Origin: Tricholomella constricta
Lineage: Eukaryota; Basidiomycota; Agaricomycetes; Agaricales; Lyophyllaceae
DNA length: 64,000 nt
Assembly: GCA_013368375.1 (NCBI GenBank)
Contig: JAACJP010000002.1
Coordinates: 806,001 to 870,000, forward strand
Direction: 5' to 3'
Part shown: positions 21,882 through 32,593 of the stretch, in pieces
Layout: every line of letters starts with the position of its first letter
Position numbering within the stretch: position 1 is the first letter of the stretch
Program-made: the position numbers and the translations under genes
Notes under the pieces: generated by a model
The model's database searches: none
Seen by the model: the letters and a program-made list of their open reading frames with translations, nothing else
Told to the model about the DNA's origin: nothing

Positions 21882-22382
21882 TGTTAGGGCGACCTTACGA
21901 GCGGAGCTGCGTCACACTGGCAAAGGGGAATCCGAAGTTATATTGATGTACAGTAAACAAAGGTAAGTAAGGCTTACCTGGCAAAGGGGAATCTGAAGAG
22001 AATAGTGTAAAGGATTCCCAGATGCCAGGGGGCCAACTGTATTTGAGTGTAATGTGTGAGGGCTAGCTCTCCATAATGTACTGTACATGTAATAATAACG
22101 AGTGGTCTGCGGTGCGTGTATGGACATGTTCCCAACGCTGTCCGATCCTTGTGGCTCAGGGTACAGGCACGAGGCAGGACAGCCGAGTCGGGATGTCGGG
22201 TTGTCAGGATCAGCGTCGGGCGTGCACAGGGAGGGAAGGGAAATGACAGGAAGTAAGTAAGTATGTACACCAACACTTGGGTTGGAGTGTCGGGGTCGCG
22301 AACGTGATTGGGTGGGAGCAATCGCATGAGTCGGGGGACAATTGGTGAGCATTGGAGGGCGTGAAAGGGAGTTCCCCTAACA
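21882..22382 (-). repeat. gypsy-2c 3' LTR (501 bp)
   Basis: It has the same termini and internal landmarks as the 19542 LTR, including the variant A primer sequence and the intron-like module. It is inserted in the RNase H of LINE L9. Confidence 0.9.
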
Positions 22383-22399
22383 TCAACCCCCCCTTTGAA

Positions 22400-24747
22400 C
22401 CACAATGGCTCAGTGCAGGGTGACAGTGGCAAAAACAGCAGGGGATAGAGTGAAGATGCCACGGATGTGGCGTGCTGCGTCAGGATTGTCGCGGTGAAAC
22501 TTGCGAACCAGGTCGGGGGTGGTGACGTTCTCCGCGGGCTCCCACAAAGCTTCTTCGTAGCCGTAGCCTTTCCACAAGATTTTGTACTAAAGTTTCTTGC
22601 GGAAGATGTGACTGTCGAGGATTTTGTATGCTGACCAGTGTCGAGCAGGAAGGGGGTCTGCTGCATTGCTGAATGTACATGGTTATTGTAGAAATGCGGC
22701 CTGGAGGTCCTCCCAATCGTTCTGGCGCTCATTGCAGAAGACCCGCAAGAACTGTTCCAGCTCCTGGTTGACGCGCTCAGTCTGTCTGTCGGTCTGTGGG
22801 TGGTACGCCATCGAAGCCGACAGCTTGATACCCAGGAGTCTGTACAGTTCGTGCGTGAACTCGGTGACAAACTGTGGACCTCCATCGGAGATAAATGTGT
22901 CAGGGAGACCATGCAGCTTCCAAATGTGGTGATGGTAGAGGTTTGCAGCTCCCAAAGCTGAGCAAGTTGTGTGTGATGCAATGAAGTGCGCATGCTTTCC
23001 GACTGAATCCATGACATTCATGATTGTGTCGTGGCCGTTGGACTCTGGGAGTTCGGTGATGAAGTTGACCGACACAACATTCCAGCGGCCTTCAGGGATT
23101 GGAAGCAGCTGCAGCTGTCCGACAGGGAGTTGGCGATGAGGTTTCGTGCATAGACACATGTCACAGGTGCTGGTGTACGAACCGATGAAGCGTGACATCT
23201 GGGGCCACCAGTAGTTGCGCAACACCAGCTCTAGCGTCTTCCAGCAACCAGGGTGACCAGCAACCTTGGAGTCGTGCACTCACCGAAGTGTATGGAGCGG
23301 CTGGCGACCTTGGAAGCCTTGACCAGTTGTGCCGCCTTGGCGACCACATCCTCCTGTACACCATCGCAATTGCCCTTGCAAATTGCTTTCAGCACACCGT
23401 CCTCCTCTCTGACCAGTGCAAGACCTTCGGTCGCTCAAATGGCGAAGAATTTGGGCTTGAGCAGATGTCAGCGTTGTTGGCACTTCTGTCACCATGGTTG
23501 GAGCGACGCGATAATGTGTCAGGTTTGCCCATGCTGTGTCTAGGACGGTGGTGGAGGGCGAAGTCAAAGTTGGCGAGGTAGAGCGACCATCAGGCTTGCC
23601 GCTGATTGAGTTTCTTCGCAGTGAGGAAGTACTCGAGGTTCTTATGGTCAGTCCAGATCTCCACCTTGTGCTTTGCGCCTTCTACAAAGTGTCGCCATTC
23701 CTCCAGAGACCAGATGATCGCCAGCATCTCCTTGTCGTGGATCTCGTAGTTCCGCTCAACCTCATTCAGGCTCTTCGAGTAGAACATGACTGAGTGCCAC
23801 TTTTTGTCGGTCGGCGACTCTTGTGACAGGACCCGTTGCGAAGTCAGAGGAATCAGCTTCAAGGCGGTACGGTCGGTCATCGTCGGGAAACATGAGCACT
23901 GGTCGCGATGTGATTGCAGACTTCAGGAGGCCAAAGGCCAACTGCTCCGACTCTCCCCACCGCCAGGTGACATCCTTGCCCGTCAGATCGAACAGGGGTC
24001 GGGCGTGGTGTGAGAAGTCCTGGATCAACCATTGATAGAAATTGGTGAAGCCCAGGAACACTACTCAATCTTGGTCTGCTCAAACTCGCACTTTTCGGGC
24101 TTTAGGAACAACTGATGTTCGTGGAGTCGGTCCAATACCAGTCGCCGCCTTCCACTCGTCACCTTCCTTGATGCAAACATTGTTGTACCCCCATCGGACA
24201 TCCAGCTTGGTGAAGTACTGCGCGCCGTGAAGGTTGTTCACCAGTTTGCTAATGAGGGGCAGCAGGTATCAATTCTTCACTGTAATCGCGTTGAGCGTCC
24301 GATAGTCCTGCACCAGTCGGAGCGACCTGTCCTTCTCCTTGATGAAGAACACTGGTGATGCCATAGGTGACTTTGATGGTCGGATCTGTCCTGACTCGAG
24401 GTTCTCCTTGAGGGATGCGTCAAGTTCGACCTGCTCAGCGGGCGACAAGGGGTATACCTTCGTACTGGTTGGTGACACGCCTGGCTCCAGTTTGATAGCG
24501 TGATCCCATTGCTTACACTCAGGGAGCTTGTCAAACGCGACCTTGGAGAAAACATCCTCGAAGTCATAGAGGTGAGTCGGGATGGCAGTTGGGCACGGAG
24601 TTCGTAGTATGAGCTTCAGCGAGTCGCTGCGATGTCGTCTGACTGGTGCGGATGTGCACTTCGGTTGGGGGGGGTGGATCGCAGTCGCAAAGATGTGATC
24701 GCTGTTCAGGAAGGTCTCCGTAAGGAAGTTGTCCGACTCTGGATCGG
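22400..24747 (-). pseudogene. pol: gypsy-2c pol remnant (integrase, RNase H, RT)
   Basis: The longest surviving frames are integrase (22683-23279: HDSKVAGHPGCW, SVNFITELPE, ISDGGPQFV with the DRG site changed to DGG) and RNase H (23590-23880: YSKSLNEVERNYEIHDKEMLAII). RT is broken near 24060, where the stretch between the thumb and the YLDD site has been deleted. The chromodomain (22480-22620) is fragmentary. Confidence 0.85.
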
Positions 24748-25213
24748 TGTCAGGAGATGAACTTTTTTGGTATCTAATCTTTCTTTATCTAATCAGGAAA
24801 CCAATCGGACATCTTATCTAAGTAGATAGTTGTATGTAAAGGATAACAGTCAGCATGACTGCGACGCAGCATGGCTTACTCATGGCTTACTCATGGCTGA
24901 CTCATTGCTTACTCAGAGCACAGTCCAACATGCTGCATCCACATGTTATTAACCAATAGCCGTATTCCCTCATGGACACATGTATACGGCACCATTCTAG
25001 CATGTATCTTGTAAAGTAGTATATATAGGACAATAAACCATCCAGAGTCCTCATTCGAGTTCTCTTAGGATTTCCACTACTCTTAGTGTGAACGCTTGAG
25101 ATTACTAGAATAACCAACATCGTTCCTATTCTCATTCTCTCTCTCTCGCTCTAAACCTTACTAGTAGAGTATTCTTGTGGGAGCCCGCTATCATTAGTAG
25201 TGTTGCCCTAACA
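24748..25213 (+). mobile_element. Solo LTR of another family (466 bp) with TSD ATCGG
   Basis: It starts TGTCAGGAGATG and ends CCCTAACA. ATCGG flanks both ends (24743-24747 and 25214-25218); removing the LTR and one repeat restores the gypsy-2 linker. The body is AT-rich and unlike the gypsy-2 LTR. It has ACTCATGGCT short repeats (24875-24910), a TATATATAGG box near 25020 and AATAAA near 25032, which set its orientation. A full element was lost by LTR-LTR recombination. Confidence 0.85.
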
Positions 25214-27047
25214 ATCGGGTTCCTCCAGGATTGGGGTGTAGGGGAGGAATTTGTCAGTGTCGGAGTCGTCCTCGACATAGGGACTGGTCGGGACTCGCAG
25301 GTCAGGCTCAACCGTCAGGATTCCTTCTGCCCGACAGGTGCGAATGGCGGCTTGCAATTTGGTGCATGAACGAAGCTCCTCCTTGACTTCAACTTTGCAG
25401 GTGTCGCAACGTGTTGGTGCCTGACTCATTTTCACCTTTCCCGTTGCCCAATAAATGTTGGGGTTGTGGTCTCGGAGCCAGGTGAATCCGAGAATGAGAA
25501 CCTGTTCCCAATACCCGTGACTGCAAACAGAACTCGCTCGGAGTGACCGTCATAGCGTAAGACTGCATCCACGACATATTCAATGGTGCCCGCTTTGTTA
25601 GGGGTTCCATCAACATTGTAGGCGCGTGTCGGGCGGTTCGGCCATCGCGTCTTCAGCTTGTGCTTTTCAATGAAGGCAGTGTTGATGAAACAGGCCAAAG
25701 CCCCGCTGTCAAAGAGGGCAGCAAGTGAATGTTTCTCTTGGGTGCCGGTGGTCTCCAGCTCAACCTTGAGCGACAGGGAGAGGGAGTCGGGGGAGGCAGC
25801 GATCACGAGGCGACGGGGAAGTCGCTTTTTCCAGCGTGGTGGACCACGACATGACGGGGTCGGCTCAGTCAGAGTGACCAAAGGGGGAGATGGTTGGTTG
25901 GAGGGGGATTGTACATCTTTGTCAATCGGTTCACCCATAGAAGTAGCAGCAATATTAAGTTTATTGGGGTACTCTACAGGAAGAGGGGCGAACCAATTAC
26001 GACTGGACAATGGGGGCGTACTTTTCACCTGTTGTGCGACTAAAAATCCTCCTCCGTGTCCAAGACGGTCAGGTTGGCCGACTCTGGCATTGGGTGAGCT
26101 GGGATCGTGTCCTTGCGTGCCAACAGCTGCATGATCAGCTCATCCAGCTCTTCTGGCAGGACATGGCGCAGGTCGAAGCGCTTTGGGCAGTCACGCCAGA
26201 AGTGCCCCGGCTGCTTGCACCGATGACAGGTGTCATCCTGAACAGGACGTCCGAGGAGCTGATCGATGTTCATAGGGACACCTGGGGGAAGGGATGGCAT
26301 CACGGGTCTGTTGAGAAAGTGCACCGGTGCCGACACATGAACAGGAGCAGTTGGTGGGGCAGTGTGTCGCCATCGGAGCATGGGCGTGACCACAGGCATC
26401 GGGATGGGGGCAGTCGGGCGACTCGCAGTCGGGACTGTTGGGGCCGACCGACGGTGGGGAGCGGGCGACCGCTAGCCAGTCCTCGATCTTGCAGTCATCG
26501 GGCTGACCCGTGGTGATGCTCCCAAGTCTCCTCGGGAGGTTCAGGTCCATGCCCCGACAGAATTTGAGGACCAGATGGCGGCCATCTGGGTAGTCGGCTT
26601 GATCCAGAGGGCCTTGAACAAGTCAATATACTCGTCGATGGTACATCCATTCTGGAAGTATGCTGTTGACTCGAGGATGAGTGCAGCATCAGCAACCTCG
26701 TTGAACAGGAAGAACTCCTTCTCGAAGTTCGATGTGAAGTCCTTCCAGGTTGGGAATGCACGCTTTACTGACCCATACTGAAAGACCCGACCGACAAAGT
26801 CAGTTGTGCGACCATGTTGCATGTACAACAACACCCAGCTGATTCGGGTGTGGTCATCACTGCTGCTGGGGAGGCAGCGGGAGGGTTCCCAAAAACGAGG
26901 GAGAGAGGAAATGCAGTCCAGGGTGGCCAAATTGGAGGTTTGGGTGTGGGAGAGAGCCGAAATCGTGGTTTCAAGCCTCGCCAGTTGCTCCTCTGGCGTG
27001 AGCGCAGCAGGAGATGGCGGCATGTCAAATTCACCGAAATCGGACAT
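25214..27047 (-). pseudogene. gag: gypsy-2c gag and protease remnant
   Basis: The gag start (MSDFGEFDMPPSP) is at 27047. The capsid core (YMQHGRTTDFVGRVFQYGSVKRAFPTWKDF) is open to about 26541. The zinc knuckle CHRCKQPGHFWRDC lies in 26040-26399, and the protease block (25432-26028) reads LAALFDSGALACFIN, where the usual DSGAT is DSGAL. Frame changes separate the blocks. Confidence 0.85.
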
Positions 27048-27143
27048 CTCGAGACAGAACTGGGTGACGATTGGAGCGGGCACACGTTGGACGGGTTGCA
27101 TGTAGCAGCACGTGTTTCAGGGGGGAAGCTGATTGGTTGGCTT

Positions 27144-27934
27144 CGTCCACATACAGGCACTACAATGTAGCATGTCCCACTGTCCAGCGGGGCCATATAT
27201 GTAGCCGTAGTTGACAGCACCAGTGGGGCCACTACATGTAGCTGTGTGGCACGGCGCCAGCGGGGCTTCTACATGTAGTCATCTGGCACAGTTCCAGCCA
27301 CCCCGCTGGTGCTACAGCGGGCCAATATGGTGCTGTCAGGGGTGACAGGGTGGGGGCTTGCGGGGCATAACCCACCTCCGCGGACAAATACATGTCCGCT
27401 GGTCGTTGTCTGGGGGCACCCCCAGCACTGCAGCAGGCCTGGGCAGGCTATTACTCACGTCCACGGATAAATACATGTCCACGAGTTGTTGTCTTTGGGG
27501 GCACCCCCAGCACTGCAGCGGGCCTGGGCAGGCTATTACCCACGTCCGCGGATGAATACGTGTCCGCGGGTCATTGTCTGCAGGGCATACTACACTAGCG
27601 TGTCCAACATGCAAGCGGGACCTCTACATGTAGCCATCTGGCGTGGTACCAGTGGGCCCATATGGTGCTGTCTGGGGCAGTGGACGCTTACTTCACACAT
27701 CCTGGGGCAGCAGTTACCCATATTCACCATCCAATATGTAAGTCCATGGACCACAATGCATGTTCACTGCTAGGCAAAATATAGCAATGTCACCCGCTAT
27801 GATCAGCCATACATCTCTAATACCAGCATACACTTTCTACTTATACATGTCCGTGGCCGCCGCGGAGTCACACTGGAAAAATACAATCAAAACAAATAAT
27901 GTGTATTTACATCAAGGCAAATGTTGTACAAATC
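27144..27934. repeat. Non-coding repeat-rich interval
   Basis: It holds three copies of the 10-base palindrome CTACATGTAG (near 27232, 27268 and 27622), several CAGCGGGG motifs and a tandem array (27369-27590). I see no gene in it. Confidence 0.5.
27369..27590. repeat. Tandem repeat, about 84-bp unit, 2.6 copies
   Basis: Units begin near 27371, 27454 and 27539, each with the CACgTCCrCGGAT / ATACATGTCC core followed by GGGGGCACCCCCAGCACTGC and GGCCTGGGCAGGC. Confidence 0.8.
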
Positions 27935-30390
27935 TTTTTTTTTTTTTTTTCTTTTTGAAATCTATATTTATACCCCAGTGCCTGGTCGCAGTCCGGCTGG
28001 TGTGTAGTACATGATATATCTACAGTGACAGTAATGGTGTTGCATGTAACGTGTGCATCTCGATATGCAGGCCGCTTGGAAGAGTCCCGCGTGGGGGCAG
28101 AATCTGCCAAATAGCGAGGGTGTGGTCGCTGAGAGGTTCCAAGTTGCAGAAGGACCCCTCCGCCTTGGCGGTGGGGCTAGCTTAGCCCTCCCGAGGGAAG
28201 GTACCACAGGAATGACCCCGAGGCCCCCTTCTGACGGTTAGGTACCAATCAGTCGAGTAGCCCGGCGCCTTGTTGCTGGTCGGCAAACACCAGTCCAGCA
28301 GCAATTGCTTCGTCTCGCCGTAGCAAGCAGAATAGTTCAGGTACCCAGATGAGATCTTCTGGGCATGCTGGTTGGTCGTGCAGGCCCTCGTCAGGCTGCA
28401 TGCGGTGTGCTAATCTGCGGCGATTCACCTGATCAGGTGGTTTCTGCTTTGGTCTGGCCTTGGGAAAGGGTGGAGGTGGATTTTCGCTTGGGAAAGCGAA
28501 GGTCCGTGGGTTGACCTCGAGGAATTCGAGGTAATTCTTATGTTCGAGGTGTGCCGGGGCCCGGCGCTTCCTCGTGTATCTGGGACATTGGTCCAGGATG
28601 TGGGCTCTGGTTTCGAGCCCTCCGTTGTGACAGGAGCAGTTCACCTCCTCAGAAAGGTTAAACCGCCTCCGGTACTCGCCAGTAGGGGCGTGATTGAGGA
28701 TGCTACGAGACATCCGAGCGGTATGGGCATTTGACTTGCCCATTACTTTAAGCCATGGGCTACCATCAAGGTGTGATGGTGCTATTGGCTTGGCTTTCCT
28801 TTTTGTTTGAAGGAACGATCTGCCACTGTATTCAGGCTGCTGGAATAGACGAGTCCATTCCTTCAGCATCTGTTCAACAGTGCGTTTGTGTGCATAATCT
28901 AGTGATGTGCGCGAGCGAGGTCCTTGTGGCACTTTCAGCTGCGTAGCAGCCTCATGTGACGAGAAGTGAATATCCCACCGCAAACGGCTTGGGACGTGGA
29001 TGAATTGCACATGGCGGTCTGGATGGTCAGACAACCAAGTACGAAGTTTGGAGCAGATTGCAATCGAATGCATCTGACCTGAATGTAGACTGGCATCCAA
29101 AGCCCACTTAATGGCCTTGGTTGAGTCCGAGAAGACCAGAATTCTGTTTGAGTCTGGTCGTTGAAGTGCTTTGCCAACAGCCATTGCGATGGCTACGAGT
29201 TCAGCATCGTCTGAGGTAGCTTTGCCGGCCACCTGCCGGGATACACTGGGACCTACGTCCCCGTAGATGAGGGTGCAAGCAATAATTGCCTGGAATCGAT
29301 TGTCAGTGGGGACCGAGACGTCCGCTGCAACCATGACGGTTCGCGGATCCAGGCCTCCCTCAGTGCGAAGCGCATCCAAGTGGTTGCGTCGATCAGCTAG
29401 GGCCTCTTTATCCCGGGGGATGTCAAGGTCATAGGTAATTTGGGCTCCAAACAAATCGGAAACCCGTTGCCCTGGTGTGGCCTCCTCGTGGAGGGGGTTC
29501 ATGGGCTCAGTGACAACAGAGGTGTTTGCCTCCGCGTCCATCACAGAAGATTTAACTCGCTTCTGTAATGAGGGTGCCATACTTGATATGGTGCAGGGGT
29601 GGAATTCCTCCCCTCTGAACAGACCATGCCGCGTACTCATGAGAGAGAGTGTTGGATGGGTGCTCAGGAGTGTACGAGTCCGGGCGAAAGAGCGATCGAC
29701 CAGTTTCTTGATGTGCAGATGGACAGGTGGTAAGCCTGCCAGGAGATGTGCGAAATGCACCAAGTATCCAGAGCGCCGCCTTGCGTTGCATCTGGGTGAG
29801 TGACTTCATAACCATTTTGTTACGGCCTTTATATGTCCATAACCTGCACCCGTACGTGGCCAAGGGCAGCACACAGGCGCGGTAAAGGAGACGTTTTTGA
29901 GAGGGGGTGATCCCCCGCGATGAGTTGCCAAGCATCACCATGGCTTTCACCGTCGTGAGTGACTTGGTAGCGTAGTATTTGACATAGTCTTTGAATGTAA
30001 GACCTCTGTCAAAATAGAACCCAAGGTAGCGCCAGATGCGCTTTGGCTTGAGTGGGGTGTCCTCTGTGTAAGGGGCATAGCCTAGATCAATCGATGGGTT
30101 ATCATCGGTTGCTTTGCGGGAGAAATGAAAGACTTCAGGTTTGTCGTGTTCAAGGAGTAAACCAATTGCATCCACCAGTTCATTGATGACTGCGTAGGCT
30201 TCCTTAAGTTTAATGAGATTTGTATCCCATGTTTTAGATTGGACAATGAGGGAGCCATCATCCACGTATGACATTAGAGTACAGAGGTCTACCTCGATTC
30301 TCTTCTGGAAAATTCTCGTCACTGGCACAAGGTACAGTGCAGAGAGGATTGGAGACAGAGCGGACCCTTGGCCAACCTCGACATCAGCCA
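27935..30390 (-). mobile_element. LINE copy L2 (RT end, RNase H, 3' UTR, poly-A)
   Basis: The poly-A tail appears as T-run 27935-27956. The 3' UTR follows, then RNase H and C-terminal region in frame at 28249-29763, and the RT part at 29552-30390 in another frame. RT shows LMSYVDDGSLIVQ. The two frames are separated by the 20-base deletion discussed in the findings. The 5' end is cut at about 30390 and abuts element X1. L2 keeps Trp and Gln codons where L3, L7 and L8 have stops, so it is the least damaged RNase H of the set. Confidence 0.9.
28249..29763 (-). pseudogene. LINE L2 RNase H plus C-terminal zinc-like region
   Basis: The 504-codon frame has an RNase H domain (VAADVSVPTDNRF, ATSDDAELVAIAMAV, LVFSDSTKAIKWALD). 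It is followed by a long C-terminal region with a Cys/His cluster (CSCHNGGLETRAHILDQCPRY) like the tail of fungal RNase H LINEs, and ends AGLLD. The first codons (VHFAHLLAGLPP) are out of frame with RT. In the L1 copy the two are fused, so this is a split ORF, not a natural start. Confidence 0.85.
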
Positions 30391-30835
30391 GTACTTTACA
30401 CTCCCTCACCCATTCCGATCGGACTCCGAGGACTCTGATCAGAATCCTAGGAGTATCCTAGGACCATCCTAGGACTCTGATCAGACTACTGCAAATTATC
30501 AACTCATGTAGGTTTGTCTACAAAACGAGCTTATGAAGTCCGATCAGACTCTGTAAGACTCTGATAGGACTATAGATTGTAATTTGTGTAGTTTTGTCTA
30601 TAAGCTAACCTTGTGAAGTCCGATCGGACTCCGTAAGACTCTGGCAGGACATCCTAAGATTCTGATCAGACTAGATACAAAATTCTGATTGGACTACATT
30701 GAAAATGATTTTAATTGTTGTAATACAAGTGTAAAAATGTTATATGTATGTCCTACACCCACACCCGCACCTGCACCCAGACTCACATCTGCACCCGCAC
30801 CTGTCCTGCAATTGGCACCCTGACCCTAACCCCTC

Positions 30836-31960
30836 GCATTCGTGGTGGTGGTGGTGGTGGCGGTGGTGGCCGTTGTCGTCGTCGTTGTCGTGACGTCGCG
30901 TGGGGTGGTGGTGGCCGTCGGGTGCTGTGGATCGCGTGGCCGTGGTGGTGTGGTGGCCGTCGTCGTAGTGCTGTGGTAGTTTGGGTGGTATGGTGGTGGG
31001 TGGTGGTGGTGGCCGTTGCCGCTGTCGTGGAGTGGTAGTGTGACCGTTGGTCGTCATTGTGGCAGTGGTGGTGTGCCCGCCATCGTGTCCGTCGCGTGGT
31101 GGTGGTGGTCGTTGTGTCGAGTGATGCTGGTAGTGGTGGTGTTGTCACGGCTGTCGCCGCCATCTGCTGGTGGCCGTCGTCGCGGGGTGTTGGTGGTGGT
31201 GTAGTCGTCGTCGTCGTGGTTGTGTGGTGGTGGCCGTCATCGTGTGCTGCTGGTGGTGTCGTTGTCGTAGTGCCATCGTTGTGGTGGTGTCGTGGTAGTG
31301 TTGTCGTCGTCGTCATTGTCGTGTCGTCAGGGTTGTGCTGTCATCGTCGTGTCGTTGTGGTGGTGGTGGTGTCGTCGCGTCATGGCCGCCATCTGTTGTT
31401 GCGTGGTGGTGTCATGGTGGTAGTGGTGTGGTGGTGGTGGTGGTGGTGTCATCGTCGTCATCGTTGTTGTGCTGTCGTTGTGATGGTGTCATGGTGGTGT
31501 CGTCGTCGTCGTTGTTGTGCCGTCGTCGTGGTGTCGTCGTCGTCGTTGTGTCGTTGTTGTTGTGCCGTCGTCGTGTCATTGTTGTGCCATCGTCGTGGGT
31601 GTCGTTGTGGTGGTGGTCTGGTGGCGGTGGTGGTGTCGTCTTCATTGTGCCATTGCCGTCGTCATGGTGTCGTTGTGGTGGTGGTGTGGTGGTGGTGTGC
31701 TGGTGGTGTAGTACTGGTGCTGGTGGTGGCCGTTGTTGTCATGGTGGCCATCGCCATCGTCGTCCTGATGGGGTGATTGACGTGTGCTGTGGGTGATGGT
31801 GGTGGCTGTCATCGTTGTTGTGGTGTGGTGGTGGTGATGGTGGTGGTGTGGCCGTCATCATAGTGTCGTGGTGGTGCTCGGACTGCAGCACTTGACAGCA
31901 GCGTGTGGTAGCGCTGGTGGTGGTCACCGTCATCGGTGGGCTGCTGCAGTTAGTGGTGGT
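30836..31960. repeat. GGT/GTC trinucleotide-rich core of X1
   Basis: Long purine/pyrimidine-biased runs of GGTGGT and GTCGTC, imperfect throughout. Long frames here (for example 30783-31316) are poly-Thr/His or poly-Val/Ser artefacts. Confidence 0.85.
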
Positions 31961-32224
31961 GGCGGTCGTCAGCAACTGCAGTGGCGGGCGCAGTGGCACA
32001 CGCACCATATGGCTCTCCTCCAACTGGGGTCTGCCCTTGTTTGTATCCCCGTCTTCCCCTCGTCGTCGTGTCGAGTGGTGTGGCGGTGGTCGTGGTCGCC
32101 GTTGCCGTCCTAGCCACAGCAGCTGATGGTGGTGGTCGTGTTGCAGTTGTGCCAGCGTGAGCCAAGACGATGGTGCCTCAAGCACGTGCATCATCTGACA
32201 ACATGGGGCACACCATGGACGTAT

Positions 32225-32320
32225 GGATAATAGGCTCAATGGCCTAATGGTTAACCTCGCTATGTTCCAACATTACATGTTGCAAAGCAAGAGTTCAATT
32301 CTCGCTGCTGCAATTATTTT
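32225..32320 (+). ncRNA. tRNA-like Pol III promoter in X1
   Basis: An A-box match TGGCCTAATGG (32240-32250) and a B-box-like GAGTTCAATTC (32291-32301) are 40 bp apart, as in tRNA genes and tRNA-derived SINEs. The acceptor and T stems do not pair well, so it is not a functional tRNA. Confidence 0.5.
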
Positions 32321-32593
32321 TCACAAAAAATGTCGGGTTACCGGACTGTCCTAGGATGTCCGAGGATTCCGTCAGACTATTCCGCATCAGAATCCTATCG
32401 GAGTCCGAGTCCGATCTGACAGTCCGACAGATTCTGATCGGACTAGATAGGACTCAGACTGGTCCAAATGAGTGAATTCTTTTAATAAAGTCCTATGCAA
32501 CTGGTCTGATCGGAGTCCTAGGATGGTCCTAGGAATTCCTAGGAGTCCGATAGGATTCCGATCAGAATAGGTGGAGGAGTGTAAAGACCTCCC

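Larger units (their letters stand above)
21882..27143 (-). mobile_element. gypsy-2c: decayed reverse-strand gypsy-2 copy, 5' truncated
   Basis: It has a 501-bp LTR (21882-22382), the polypurine tract, then chromodomain, integrase, RNase H, RT, protease and gag in reverse order, with many small deletions and frameshifts. Homology stops at about 27143 inside the leader, 5' of gag, so the 5' LTR and the partner target site are missing. A 466-bp solo LTR of another family sits in the protease-to-RT linker. Confidence 0.9.
30394..32586. mobile_element. X1: 2.2-kb non-coding inverted-repeat element
   Basis: The left end CTTTACACTCCctcacc and the right end ggtggAGGAGTGTAAAG are inverted copies. Inside them, arms of about 250-300 bp are dense in CCGATCGGACT, TGATCAGACT and CCTAGGA words and are loosely inverted relative to each other. 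The centre (about 30840-31960) is GGT/GTC trinucleotide repeat. A tRNA-like promoter lies at 32225-32320. No credible protein is encoded. TA flanks (CTTTA...TAAAG) would fit a TA target, but this is not proven. Confidence 0.65.

Noticed and set aside
27371..27590. Spaced direct repeats that might be a CRISPR-like array
   Set aside because: Eukaryotic context, only 2.6 units of 84 bp, continuous repeats with no unique spacers.
28540..28734. Antisense frames in the LINE C-terminal region (repeated at 39220, 49902 and 55205)
   Set aside because: They recur with each LINE copy opposite the Cys/His region and are shadows of the sense frame.
30815..30832. CCCTAACCCC, telomere-like
   Set aside because: A single occurrence, not an array.
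30783..31776. Long frames across the GGT/GTC core on both strands
   Set aside because: They translate to poly-Thr/His, poly-Val or Trp/Val runs because of the trinucleotide repeat; no domain, no conserved start.
32225..32320. A functional tRNA gene
   Set aside because: A and B boxes fit, but acceptor and T stems do not pair and no anticodon arm is convincing.
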